The notes under the pieces are model-generated. The model was not told where the DNA came from and ran no database searches. It saw nothing but the letters and a program-made list of their open reading frames with translations. The position numbers and the translations under genes are program-made. Below, one piece after another: positions 53,466 through 63,003 of a DNA stretch of 64,000 nucleotides. Origin of the DNA: JADKBO01 sp965230345. GTDB taxonomy: Bacteria > Bacteroidota > Bacteroidia > Chitinophagales > Saprospiraceae. The stretch's first letter is position 1. Every line of letters begins with the position of its first letter. The stretch lies in contig CBDDKR010000002.1 of assembly GCA_965230345.1 (NCBI GenBank), positions 2,728,001-2,792,000 on the forward strand, read 5' to 3'.

Positions 53466-55901
53466 ATGAAATTATCAAAGAATTGGCTCAATAGGTATCT
53501 AAAAACTTCATATTCCGATGAAAAATTGGCCGAGATGTTGACGGCGATAGGTCTTGAGGTAGAAGGTCAAGAATTTGTAGAGTCAATTAAAGGCGGTCTG
53601 ATTGGTGTGGTAGTTGGAGAGGTATTAGAATGTGGCAAACATCCAGATGCGGATAAGTTATCCATAACTAAAGTAAGTATTGGAGCTGATGAAAATTTAC
53701 CGATCGTATGTGGTGCACCAAATGTAGCTGCAGGACAAAAAGTTTTAGTGGCCACGGTAGGTACAACCTTATATCCTGATGGAGGATCGTTTAAAATTAA
53801 GAAGGCCAAAATCAGAGGTGTTGAGTCTATAGGTATGATTTGTGCCGAAGACGAATTAGGTTTAGGAAATGATCATGTGGGCATTATGGTTTTAGATTCT
53901 GATGCCCAAGTTGGGATGCCAGCGGCAGAATTATTTGACCTAAGTACAGATACTGTTTTTGATATTGGTTTGACTCCTAATAGAAGTGATGCAACAAGTC
54001 AATTTGGTGTAGCAAGAGATTTACACGCTTATATTAAAGTTAATTTGGACAAAGAAATTACTTTGACAGAACCGATAAGTGAGAAGTTTCATATTAATGA
54101 TACATCTGAGCGAATTGATATTGAAGTTGAGGACTATGAAAAATGTCCAAGGTATTCAGGTTTGATTCTCAATAATGTGAAAGTTGGACCATCTCCTGAA
54201 TGGATGCAAAAGCTGTTAAGATCTGTAGACGTCAAGCCGATCAATAATATTGTCGATGTAACCAACTTCATTTTACATGAAATGGGGCAGCCATTACATG
54301 CTTTTGATGCCAATAAGATCAACGACGATAAGGTAATTGTAAAATGTGTAGAGGAAGGAACGAAGTTTTTGACATTAGATGATCGTGAAGTGGAACTATC
54401 TTCGGAGGATTTGATGATTTGCGATGGTGACGGAAAAGGAATGTGTATTGGTGGTGTATTTGGAGGGAAGAGCTCAGGGGTTACTGAGACGACGACAAAG
54501 GTGTTTTTGGAGTCTGCTTACTTTAATTCTTCATCTATTCGTCGGACAAGTATGAGGCATAATTTGAGAACAGATGCCGCAAAGATTTATGAAAAAGGAG
54601 GAGACCCTAATATTACCGTGTTGGCTTTGAAAAGAGCTGCATCTATGATCTGCGAATTTTCAGGTGCAGTGGTTAGTTCGGAGATAACAGATATTTATCC
54701 TAAGAAGATAGAGTCTGTTGAACTTAGGTTACGCTATTCAAGAGTTCGTGATGTAATAGGTCATACTATTGATGAGGATACAATCCACACGATACTTAAT
54801 GCATTGGATATTGAGATTTCTCCTTTAGATGAGGGAAGCATCAAGGTGAAGATACCAACAAACAAATTTGACGTAACTAGAGAAATTGATGTTATTGAAG
54901 AAATCTTGAGGATTTATGGATTTAATGAAGTTCCTATTCCACAAGTGGTAAAGAGTAATATCAATTATTCTGAATATCCAGATAAAAATCAGTTTAAGAA
55001 TAAAATTGGTAATGGATTGGCAAGTATTGGATTCAATGAAATGATGGGTATGTCATTGATTGAATCAAAGTATTGTCAAGATTTATTAGGTATTGCAGAT
55101 GAGAAGTTGGTTTTTGTGAATAATACATCTAATATTCATTTAGATGTAATGAGACCTGATATGTTGATCAGCGGGGCTCTTTCTATTGTACACAATATGA
55201 ATAGAAAGCAATTTGATCTAAAAACATTTGAGTTTGGAAAAACATACCAGAAAAATGGCGATGATTTTGAAGAAAAGGAATTTGTAAGCCTTTTTGTGAC
55301 TGGCAAAGATTCTGTTCAAAGTTGGAATAGTATTGCAGAGGAGGTTGACTATTATCATTTGAAGAAATATGTACACTTTGTGCTGGATATGATTGGTGCA
55401 AGGGGGTATCAAATGAGAACATCAGAAGATGAAAGATTTGTTTACGGCTTAGAGTATTTCAGAGGTCCGATGTCTGTAGTGACATTTGGACAAGTACACC
55501 CTAAAATTGCTAAAGATATTGGAGTGAAAAGTAACCTATTCTACGCAGAGTTTAATCTGTTGAATTTGATGAATATGGTCAGAAAACAAAATGTGAGTGT
55601 AACTGAAATAAGTAAATATCCAAGTGTAAAGAGGGATCTAGCATTAGTTCTTGATAAAGATGTTTCATTTGATAAGGTTGAAATGATTGCGAGGAAAACA
55701 CTGAAATCAAATTTGGTAGACTTTAATTTGTTTGATGTGTATGAAAATGCAGAACAATTGGGGGAGTCTAAAAAGAGTTATGCAATTAGTATGACTTTAT
55801 CAAGTCTTGAAAATACATTGAAGGATAAAGAGATCGAAAAAATGATGCAAACATTGATCAAGAAATACGAAGGCAAATTAGGGGCCTTGATTCGTCAATG
55901 A
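53466..55901 (+). CDS. pheT: Phenylalanyl-tRNA synthetase beta chain
   Basis: An 811-aa subunit of the alpha2-beta2 enzyme. The N-terminal tRNA-binding (EMAP-like) domain (about 40-150, KHPDADKLSITKVSIG) is followed by the B3/B4 editing region, the B5 domain with IDVIEEILRIYGFNEVP, the catalytic-like core, and a C-terminal FDX-ACB domain (about 715-811, KYPSVKRDLALVLDK). The alpha-subunit gene pheS is not in the window. Full-length. Confidence 0.97.
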   Translation: MKLSKNWLNRYLKTSYSDEKLAEMLTAIGLEVEGQEFVESIKGGLIGVVVGEVLECGKHPDADKLSITKVSIGADENLPIVCGAPNVAAGQKVLVATVGTTLYPDGGSFKIKKAKIRGVESIGMICAEDELGLGNDHVGIMVLDSDAQVGMPAAELFDLSTDTVFDIGLTPNRSDATSQFGVARDLHAYIKVNLDKEITLTEPISEKFHINDTSERIDIEVEDYEKCPRYSGLILNNVKVGPSPEWMQKLLRSVDVKPINNIVDVTNFILHEMGQPLHAFDANKINDDKVIVKCVEEGTKFLTLDDREVELSSEDLMICDGDGKGMCIGGVFGGKSSGVTETTTKVFLESAYFNSSSIRRTSMRHNLRTDAAKIYEKGGDPNITVLALKRAASMICEFSGAVVSSEITDIYPKKIESVELRLRYSRVRDVIGHTIDEDTIHTILNALDIEISPLDEGSIKVKIPTNKFDVTREIDVIEEILRIYGFNEVPIPQVVKSNINYSEYPDKNQFKNKIGNGLASIGFNEMMGMSLIESKYCQDLLGIADEKLVFVNNTSNIHLDVMRPDMLISGALSIVHNMNRKQFDLKTFEFGKTYQKNGDDFEEKEFVSLFVTGKDSVQSWNSIAEEVDYYHLKKYVHFVLDMIGARGYQMRTSEDERFVYGLEYFRGPMSVVTFGQVHPKIAKDIGVKSNLFYAEFNLLNLMNMVRKQNVSVTEISKYPSVKRDLALVLDKDVSFDKVEMIARKTLKSNLVDFNLFDVYENAEQLGESKKSYAISMTLSSLENTLKDKEIEKMMQTLIKKYEGKLGALIRQ

Positions 55902-56354
55902 TTTGGTAAACATTAGATTAGTTTAATTGGGTTAAAAACATATTATTGCTATTGAGAATATGACAATTTTGAATTGTTGTGTATCTTTATGATTGATTTT
56001 AATCTTAATTGATCTTTTTTGATTTAGTGATTAAATCATATGAAGTGACAGGTAGAATTAGTGGAGGTTATATTTGATTTGAAGACAAAGTAGATAAATC
56101 TGAAGTAATCAGAATAAATAATAAACTGTGAACTTTTGGTGTTCAAAATCTAAGTGCAGGGAGTAATGAGAGTAATGATGATTAGCACGAAATATATATA
56201 GTCACGGTTGAATGCATTGGATGATGAGTATAATAATGAAATAGAACGTAAGAGCTGATTGGTAGTGGTGTTCGTTTCATTGTGTTACTTTTTAAAGACA
56301 AATTCAAATCGAAGATTTCCACTTATTTTTTAATTATATAAAATATAAAGAATA
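55902..56354. other. 453-base intergenic region between pheT and rny
   Basis: No gene was recognised. In many Bacteroidota, zapA lies between pheT and rny; none is visible here. A -7-like TATATTTG at 56069-56076 (+) might start rny with a leader of about 270 bases, or a small RNA. A short hairpin (TGAAC/GTTCA) lies near 56127-56144. I found no convincing 6S RNA. Confidence 0.4.
56069..56076 (+). promoter_or_regulatory. Candidate -7 box in the pheT-rny gap
   Basis: TATATTTG matches TAnnTTTG; no -33 TTG is at standard spacing. It could serve rny or an unannotated RNA. Confidence 0.3.
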
Positions 56355-58004
56355 ATGGAAGGAGTTTTAGGCGTCATAGGTGGTGCCGTATTAGGAGCGA
56401 TAATTGCTTTTTTTGGACTAAAAAAAGTATCTTCAGGAAAGATTTCTGAAGCAAATGATAAGGCTGATTTAACACTAAAAGAAGCCGAAATTTCCGCTAA
56501 AAGAATAGTTTCGGATGCTGAAATGAAGGCTGAAAAAATGGTTTCTAAATCCGAAAGAACCAATGAGTCCATCAAGCAAAAGAAAATTCAAGAAGCAAAG
56601 GATAAGTATGCAAAATTGAAGATGGATTACGAATCCTATAAATCTGAGCATAAAGTTCAAATGAAGGAACGTGAGATGCAATTGGTGTCTCAAGAAAAAG
56701 ACTTAAAGCTAAAATATAAAGAGCTTGACCAAAAGGCTGAAAATATAGAGCAAAAGGAAAGTGAAGTTGGTGCAATAAAGAAAAATCTAGACCTCCAACT
56801 TAAGGTTATAGCTAAGAAGAAAGATGAATTAGAAAATTCAACGGAGAAGATAATTAAGAGGTTAGAATCTATTTCCAAATTGACCGAAGCAGAAGCTAAA
56901 GATCAACTGATCGATTCGTTAAGGGCTAAAACAGAATCAGAGGCTTTATCTTTACAAAAAGACATCATAGCCAACGCTAAAATGCATGGTAATAAGGAAG
57001 CCAAAAAAATCATTATCCAAACGATCCAAAGAATGGCTGCCGAGTATACAATTGAAAATAGTGTTTCGGTTTTTAATCTTGATTCTGATGACGTAAAAGG
57101 CCAAATTATTGGAAGAGAAGGCCGAAATATTAGAGCTTTGGAGGCAGCTACTGGAGCTGAAATTGTTGTTGATGATACACCAGAAGCAATCATAATATCT
57201 AGTTTCGACCCTATTCGTAGAGAAGTTTGTAGACTGTCGCTTAAAAGGCTGGTAGCAGATGGACGAATTCATCCTGCGAAAATTGAAGAAACTGTAGCAA
57301 AAGTTCAAAAACAACTAAATGATCAAATCGTAGAAATTGGTGAGAGAGCAATTATTGACTTAGATATTCACGGCTTGAATCCTTACTTGATCAGAATGGT
57401 TGGTCGAATGAGGTTTAGGTCATCTTACGGTCAAAACTTGTTGAAGCACTCTTTAGAAACTGCTAATTTGTGTGCAGTTATGGCAGCAGAATTGGGTCTA
57501 AGTCCTAAACAAGTGAAAATGGCAAAAAGAGCTGGTCTTCTACACGATATTGGAAAGGTTGCAGAAGAAGAATCTGAATTGTCACACGCGTTACTGGGAA
57601 TGCAAATGTGTGAAAAGCACGGTGAACATGCTGTAGTTCTTAATGCCGTTGGTGCCCACCACGATGAAATCGAAATGAACAACATCATTTCTCCAATCAT
57701 TCAAGCTTGTGATGCTATTTCTGGAGCGAGACCAGGTGCACGTAGAGAAATTCTTGAAAGCTACGTGAAACGTATCGGTGAGATGGAAGAATTGGCTATG
57801 TCTCATGAAGGTGTTCAGAAGGCATATGCTATGCAAGCTGGTAGGGAGTTAAGAGTCATTGTAGAAAGTGAAAAAGTTACAGATCAATATACTGATGATC
57901 TTGCATTTATGATATCTCAAAAGATTCAAGACGAAATGCAATATCCTGGTCAAGTTAAGGTTACTGTAATTCGTGAAAAAAGAGCAACATCGTTCGCTAG
58001 ATAA
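56355..58004 (+). CDS. rny: Ribonuclease Y
   Basis: A 549-aa membrane-anchored endoribonuclease. N-terminal transmembrane helix (about 3-22), a long coiled coil (about 35-205), a KH domain with GQIIGREGRNIRALE (249-263) and an HD domain with catalytic His397-Asp398 in LLHDIGK. Length and order are typical. It initiates mRNA decay in organisms lacking RNase E at the membrane. The next gene follows after 13 bases. Confidence 0.96.
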   Translation: MEGVLGVIGGAVLGAIIAFFGLKKVSSGKISEANDKADLTLKEAEISAKRIVSDAEMKAEKMVSKSERTNESIKQKKIQEAKDKYAKLKMDYESYKSEHKVQMKEREMQLVSQEKDLKLKYKELDQKAENIEQKESEVGAIKKNLDLQLKVIAKKKDELENSTEKIIKRLESISKLTEAEAKDQLIDSLRAKTESEALSLQKDIIANAKMHGNKEAKKIIIQTIQRMAAEYTIENSVSVFNLDSDDVKGQIIGREGRNIRALEAATGAEIVVDDTPEAIIISSFDPIRREVCRLSLKRLVADGRIHPAKIEETVAKVQKQLNDQIVEIGERAIIDLDIHGLNPYLIRMVGRMRFRSSYGQNLLKHSLETANLCAVMAAELGLSPKQVKMAKRAGLLHDIGKVAEEESELSHALLGMQMCEKHGEHAVVLNAVGAHHDEIEMNNIISPIIQACDAISGARPGARREILESYVKRIGEMEELAMSHEGVQKAYAMQAGRELRVIVESEKVTDQYTDDLAFMISQKIQDEMQYPGQVKVTVIREKRATSFAR

Positions 58005-58017
58005 CTAGGATTTTCTA

Positions 58018-58506
58018 ATGAAAAAGAATACGACAAGATTTGACGAACCTTCTGGACTTAATGATGTAGCAGAGTTTCATAGAATTTTTGATTTGCCTGT
58101 TATTGATGAGCCTAAAATTCCTGGAGAGGATAGGTGTCAATTGAGAATTGCATTACTTCAAGAAGAGTTAAATGAACTCAAAGAAGCATTAGAGAACAAT
58201 GATCTGGTTGAAACTGCAGATGCGCTTGCTGATTTACAATACGTATTATCTGGTGCAATTTTAGAGTTCGGACTTGCGGATAAGTTTAAAACGATCTTTG
58301 ATGAAGTTCAGCGGTCTAATATGAGTAAGACATGCAAATCCAAAGATGTAGCTCTAGCAACCCAGGAGTATTATAAACGTGAAAAGAATACAGATTCATT
58401 TATCGCTGAGAAAGGAGATGAGTTCTTAGTCTATAGAACATCAGATAAAAAGGTATTGAAGTCAATAGAGTATTCTCCTGCAGATATTAAATCTTTAATC
58501 GAATAA
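58018..58506 (+). CDS. MazG-like nucleoside triphosphate pyrophosphohydrolase
   Basis: A 162-aa all-helical NTP pyrophosphohydrolase. The metal-binding pattern E-x-x-E plus E-x-x-D is present: LLQEELNELKEALE and ETADALADLQYVLSG. The C-terminal extension TQEYYKREKNTDSFIA is typical of the bacteroidote subgroup. It may clear abnormal nucleotides; substrate is unknown. It lies 13 bases after rny and 10 before the mpl gene. Confidence 0.88.
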   Translation: MKKNTTRFDEPSGLNDVAEFHRIFDLPVIDEPKIPGEDRCQLRIALLQEELNELKEALENNDLVETADALADLQYVLSGAILEFGLADKFKTIFDEVQRSNMSKTCKSKDVALATQEYYKREKNTDSFIAEKGDEFLVYRTSDKKVLKSIEYSPADIKSLIE

Positions 58507-58516
58507 AGGGAATAAT

Positions 58517-59863
58517 ATGAGGATCCATTTGATTGCTATTGGAGGTAGTGCAATGCATAATCTTGCTCTCGAATTGGATGTGAATGGCCATAGGGTAAGT
58601 GGCTCTGATGATGAAATCTATGAACCTTCTAGATCTAGGCTAAAGAAGGCTGGATTATTTCCTGACCAATTAGGGTGGAATCCAGCTGTAATATCTAAGG
58701 ATATAGATGTTGTTATCCTAGGTATGCATGCTAAAAAGGATAATCCTGAAATGCTTAGAGCTCAAGAATTGGGTCTTAATATTTTGTCTTATCCTGAGTT
58801 TATATATAATCAAAGTAAAGATAAAAAGAGGGTAGTAATTGCTGGTAGTCATGGTAAAACAACTACGACAAGTATTATTCTTCATGTGTTGAAATCTTTA
58901 AATTATGAATTTGATTATTTAGTGGGTGCTCAAATCCAAGGTTTCGAAAGAATGGTAAGTTTATCGTCTGCTCCTGTCATTATTATTGAGGGCGACGAAT
59001 ACTTAAGCAGTGCCATGGATAGCAGGTCAAAATTTCAACATTACAAGGCAGACTTATCTGTCATCACAGGAGTTAGTTGGGATCACATCAATGTATTTAA
59101 AAATGAGGCAGACTATATAGATCGTTTTAAAACGTATATTGATAAACACGAAGAGGGAAAGGTATTTTACTGTGAACATGATGAGGTGTTGATTTCGTTA
59201 GTAAAAGAAGCAGATTCAAAAGCTGAATTAGTTGGATACCGTAGATTTGAGGTAGATGAAAACTTGCATCTTAAACATGAAAATGCAACATATGATTTTC
59301 CATTGATAGGCAATCATAATTTGGAAAACACAGCTGCAGCGTTTTGGATTTGTCAAGAACTAGGTGTTTCAAGCACAGATTTTTTCACGGTATTGTCTGC
59401 ATTTAAGGGAGCAAATAAACGATTGCAAAAAATATATGAAACAAAAGATGCAATTGGCTTTTTAGACTTTGCGCATGCACCTTCAAAAGTTAAGGCGACA
59501 TCTAATGCTGTCAAAACTTGGTATGGAAACGATAAAAGATTAATGGTAGTTTTAGAATTACATACCTATTCGAGTCTTAATCCTACATTTTTGCCTCAAT
59601 ACAGCAAAACACTTGAAGCTGCCGATGAGGTAGTTGTGTTTTATGATGCTCATACTTTATCGATGAAGGGCATGGCTCCATTGTCTAAGAAGGTGGTAAG
59701 AGAGGCTTTTAATCATAATAAGTTAATAGTCCATGATGATAAAAGAATATTTCATCAATGGTTGGATGAAGTGGAGCGTCGCAATGCTATATTGTTGATA
59801 ATGACTTCAGGAAATCTAAGAGGTTATGATCTGAACAAATTGAATAAATGGACTGATTCATAA
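58517..59863 (+). CDS. mpl: UDP-N-acetylmuramate--tripeptide ligase (Mpl-type Mur ligase)
   Basis: A 448-aa Mur ligase. The N-terminal Rossmann domain is MRIHLIAIGGSAMHNLALEL, the ATP site AGSHGKTTTTS lies near residue 110-120, EGDEYLSSAMDSRSKF marks Mpl rather than MurC, and the C-terminal domain ends with MTSGNLRGYDL. Mpl recycles muropeptide tripeptide. It is cotranscribed with the MazG-like gene and kdsA by spacing. Confidence 0.9.
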   Translation: MRIHLIAIGGSAMHNLALELDVNGHRVSGSDDEIYEPSRSRLKKAGLFPDQLGWNPAVISKDIDVVILGMHAKKDNPEMLRAQELGLNILSYPEFIYNQSKDKKRVVIAGSHGKTTTTSIILHVLKSLNYEFDYLVGAQIQGFERMVSLSSAPVIIIEGDEYLSSAMDSRSKFQHYKADLSVITGVSWDHINVFKNEADYIDRFKTYIDKHEEGKVFYCEHDEVLISLVKEADSKAELVGYRRFEVDENLHLKHENATYDFPLIGNHNLENTAAAFWICQELGVSSTDFFTVLSAFKGANKRLQKIYETKDAIGFLDFAHAPSKVKATSNAVKTWYGNDKRLMVVLELHTYSSLNPTFLPQYSKTLEAADEVVVFYDAHTLSMKGMAPLSKKVVREAFNHNKLIVHDDKRIFHQWLDEVERRNAILLIMTSGNLRGYDLNKLNKWTDS

Positions 59864-59878
59864 ATAAATAGAATACTC

Positions 59879-60682
59879 ATGTTGTCTGATTCAAAGGTAA
59901 ACGATAAGTTATTGATCATTGCAGGTCCATGTGTCATTGAGGATACGACCAGTCCATACGATATTGCTCAGAGATTGGTAGAAATATGTTCTGCTCTGCC
60001 ACAAGTTCAACTCATTTTTAAGGCTTCATACAAAAAGGCTAATCGAACGAAACTTACTTCGTTTACTGGTATTGGAGATGTTGAAGCATTAAGGATTATT
60101 CAAGGGATTGGAAAGAAGTACGATATTCCTACGACGACCGATGTTCATTCAGTTGAAGATGTTACTATGGCAGCAGAATTTGTGGATATACTACAAATTC
60201 CAGCATTTTTATGTAGACAAACAGACTTATTGATTGCAGCTGGAGCAACTGGCAAAGTTGTCAATATAAAGAAGGGACAATTTATGAATCCAGAATCGAT
60301 GGAACATGCTGTACTTAAAACCCAAGAAGAAGATCTTACAAGAAAGGTATGGTTGACAGAGAGGGGGACAACCTTTGGATATCATGACTTGGTGGTTGAC
60401 TTCAAATCTATTCCGAAAATGAAGCAATATGCCCCTGTGATTATGGACTGTACACATTCGTTACAACAACCCAACCAAACATCTGGAGTTACTGGAGGGA
60501 GTCCTGAATACATTGGCATCATGGCAAAAGCTGCGATTGCTGTCGGAGCAGACGGATTGTTTATAGAAACTCATCCCAATCCATCGGTCGCTAAATCTGA
60601 TGGTGCAAACATGTTAGCATTAGATCAATTGGAGCCGTTGCTTAAAGAAATTATGGAGTTGTTTAATTGTATTCGGAAATGA
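59879..60682 (+). CDS. kdsA: 3-deoxy-8-phosphooctulonate synthase
   Basis: A 267-aa class I aldolase-like enzyme making KDO-8-phosphate from arabinose-5-phosphate and PEP for lipopolysaccharide. LIIAGPCVIED, FKASYKKANRTKLTSFTG, the metal-type loop FLCRQTDLLIAA, and HPNPSVAKSDG are standard. The first two genes of the run act on cell-wall precursors, and a flavoprotein gene follows by one base. Confidence 0.96.
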   Translation: MLSDSKVNDKLLIIAGPCVIEDTTSPYDIAQRLVEICSALPQVQLIFKASYKKANRTKLTSFTGIGDVEALRIIQGIGKKYDIPTTTDVHSVEDVTMAAEFVDILQIPAFLCRQTDLLIAAGATGKVVNIKKGQFMNPESMEHAVLKTQEEDLTRKVWLTERGTTFGYHDLVVDFKSIPKMKQYAPVIMDCTHSLQQPNQTSGVTGGSPEYIGIMAKAAIAVGADGLFIETHPNPSVAKSDGANMLALDQLEPLLKEIMELFNCIRK

Positions 60683-60683
60683 T

Positions 60684-62240
60684 ATGGTAAAAGATATTGA
60701 AATAAAGGTAAGTCCTGATCGAATCAATGACGAAGATTATTTACATCAAAAGGTAAGAGAGAAAGCAAGGATTCCAGCTGGAAAAAAGTATACCATAATT
60801 TTAGACCGAAGGTCTATAGATGCTCGAGGAAGAAGACCACTGTATTTTTTAAGGTACAAGGTGTTAATTGGTGAGGAATTTAGAGAATCAGAAGTGAGTT
60901 CAATTAATACGATATCTTCCAAAGCTCCTACAGCAATAATTATAGGTGCTGGGCCTGCAGGGTATTTTGCTGCATTGAAATTGTTGGATTTAGGCATAAA
61001 GCCAATAGTTTTGGAGCGAGGGAAGGACGTGAGAGAACGACGTCGTGATTTAAGAGCAATTCAGCAAGATGGGTTGGTAAACCCACATTCAAATTACTGT
61101 TTTGGTGAAGGAGGGGCAGGAACCTATTCTGATGGGAAATTATACACGAGATCTCACAAAAGAGGAAATATTAAATCCATTTTACAACTATTGGTTGACC
61201 ATGGTGCTCAATCTGCTATATTGATTGATACACATCCTCATATTGGATCAAATAAACTCCCCAAGGTTGTTTCTGCAATACGGGATACCATTGAAAAGCG
61301 TGGAGGTGAAATTCACTTTAATGCGTTTGTGGTAGATTTTATTCGATTATCAAAGGATGAAATTGAGGTAAGTTGTAAAGATGAAAAAAGTTTCGTGGGA
61401 TCTTCTGTAATTTTGGCTACTGGTCATTCTGCTCGTGATATCTATCACCTCTTGGATCGAAAGGGCATAAGAATAGAACCCAAACCATTTGCATTGGGAG
61501 TCCGAATCGAGCATAGTCAAGAATACGTGGATAAGATACAATATAGACAATCTCCTAGAGAAGAAAACTTGCCAGCGGCGAGTTACAGTCTTGCATGCCA
61601 AGTTGGGGATAAGGGAGTGTTTTCTTTTTGTATGTGTCCTGGAGGATTGATTGTCCCGGCAGCTACTGCACCTGGTGAAATTGTTGTGAATGGAATGAGT
61701 TTATCTCGACGAGATAGTCCATACGCTAATAGTGGATTTGTAACCTCTATTGAATTGGATGAATTGGAAGAGAATGGATATTCTGGGAAATTTGGAGCAT
61801 TAAATTTTCAAGCAGCAGTAGAACAAAGAATGTTCAATCATGGTGACGGTTCTCAAAAAGCTCCGGCACAGAGAGTTGCCGATTTTGTTGAGGGGAAGAT
61901 GTCAAATGGGTTGAAAGATACTTCGTATATTCCTGGTGTGTATTCTGCACCATTACATGAATTGTTACCACATTTTGTATCCAATAGATTGAGGCAAGGA
62001 ATAAGCAAACTTGACAAAAGGATGAAAGGGTATCTAACAAATGATGCATTGGTCTTAGGTACAGAGAGTAGAACAAGTGCTCCAGTCAAAGTCCCAAGAG
62101 ATAAAGAAACTAGAATGCATAATGATTTCCCAGGGTTATTTCCTTGTGGTGAAGGTGCAGGTTATGCTGGTGGTATACTTAGTGCTGCAATGGATGGTCA
62201 AAATGTTGCTTTATCTGTTGACCAATATTTAAAAAAGTAA
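60684..62240 (+). CDS. FAD-dependent dehydrogenase of the COG2509 type
   Basis: A 518-aa flavoprotein. A short N-terminal extension (about 1-80) precedes the dinucleotide fold with GAGPAG (88-93). Further motifs are the GGAGTYSDGKLYTR, LATGHSARD and GEGAGYAGGI segments near the FAD and active site. The family is uncharacterised. It starts two bases after kdsA, so translation is coupled, but it need not take part in KDO synthesis. Confidence 0.87.
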   Translation: MVKDIEIKVSPDRINDEDYLHQKVREKARIPAGKKYTIILDRRSIDARGRRPLYFLRYKVLIGEEFRESEVSSINTISSKAPTAIIIGAGPAGYFAALKLLDLGIKPIVLERGKDVRERRRDLRAIQQDGLVNPHSNYCFGEGGAGTYSDGKLYTRSHKRGNIKSILQLLVDHGAQSAILIDTHPHIGSNKLPKVVSAIRDTIEKRGGEIHFNAFVVDFIRLSKDEIEVSCKDEKSFVGSSVILATGHSARDIYHLLDRKGIRIEPKPFALGVRIEHSQEYVDKIQYRQSPREENLPAASYSLACQVGDKGVFSFCMCPGGLIVPAATAPGEIVVNGMSLSRRDSPYANSGFVTSIELDELEENGYSGKFGALNFQAAVEQRMFNHGDGSQKAPAQRVADFVEGKMSNGLKDTSYIPGVYSAPLHELLPHFVSNRLRQGISKLDKRMKGYLTNDALVLGTESRTSAPVKVPRDKETRMHNDFPGLFPCGEGAGYAGGILSAAMDGQNVALSVDQYLKK

Positions 62241-62249
62241 TTTGACGTT

Positions 62250-62732
62250 ATGAAAAAAATGAATATTCTTCTGATGATTTGTGGATTGATCGCTTCCTGC
62301 AAGACAGCGCCTAATGTGTCTGAAAGAGCCTTGCATATTGTATCTGATGTAGGTGAGCCATTGGATGGAGCTTCGTATTTAGCCGCACCTTTCGCTCATG
62401 GAGTCATGATTAACAATGTTCAGGATTCTCTTCATCACCTAATTATCGGACTGCCTACAAGATATGATCGAATTGAAGTTGAACCCATTGGTGTCATTAA
62501 CCTTTTGGTTGAGAAAAAGGAGAAACAATTTGTTTTATCATTTCCATCGGATAAAAAATTGCGAGTATCGGATATCTCTAGTTTCCAAGATTTAGTGGTG
62601 AAACATAACTCCATGAAAGTTTTGATTGATTTGTATTTGTCTAATTATTTGGGATTTGGTCAGTCAAGAGTAATGGATTGGCAAAATGAATTGATAGCCC
62701 AACAAAAGATTGATGACTTTTGGTCAAAATAA
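62250..62732 (+). CDS. Small lipoprotein of unknown function
   Basis: A 160-aa protein with lipobox LIASC (Cys17). The mature part (about 140 residues) has no recognised motif; a hydrophobic strand pattern IGVINLLVEKKEKQFVLSF lies in its middle. It follows the flavoprotein by nine bases. Confidence 0.75.
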   Translation: MKKMNILLMICGLIASCKTAPNVSERALHIVSDVGEPLDGASYLAAPFAHGVMINNVQDSLHHLIIGLPTRYDRIEVEPIGVINLLVEKKEKQFVLSFPSDKKLRVSDISSFQDLVVKHNSMKVLIDLYLSNYLGFGQSRVMDWQNELIAQQKIDDFWSK

Positions 62733-62967
62733 TGTTCTAGTATTAGGATTTAGTTTTTAAACCACTTCGTTAGAGAAAGTTTAATAACGCTTAGAATCTA
62801 AGTAGTTATTTGTTTTGTCTCAATACTTACCCTTATTGAACATTTTAATGTCTATTTTTATTCTTATCTAACATATTAGTTAAAGGAGCATAGGGACTTA
62901 TTACTATAGATCATCGATATTAGAAGAAAATGATCTTGATGTAGTGATTAAATGACTTCTTATAGTA

Positions 62968-62999
62968 TTGAAATGACATGATTCTTAACGTTAAATTTG
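62968..62999 (+). promoter_or_regulatory. Promoter of the MsrB-MsrA gene
   Basis: TTG (62968-62970), 21 bases, then TAAATTTG (62992-62999) form a full Bacteroidota promoter. The ATG at 63004 is only four bases past the -7 box, so the mRNA may be leaderless. Confidence 0.65.
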
Positions 63000-63003
63000 C
63001 AGT

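Noticed and set aside
55902..56354. 6S RNA between pheT and rny
   Set aside because: I could not build the long stem with a central bubble; only short pairings were seen.
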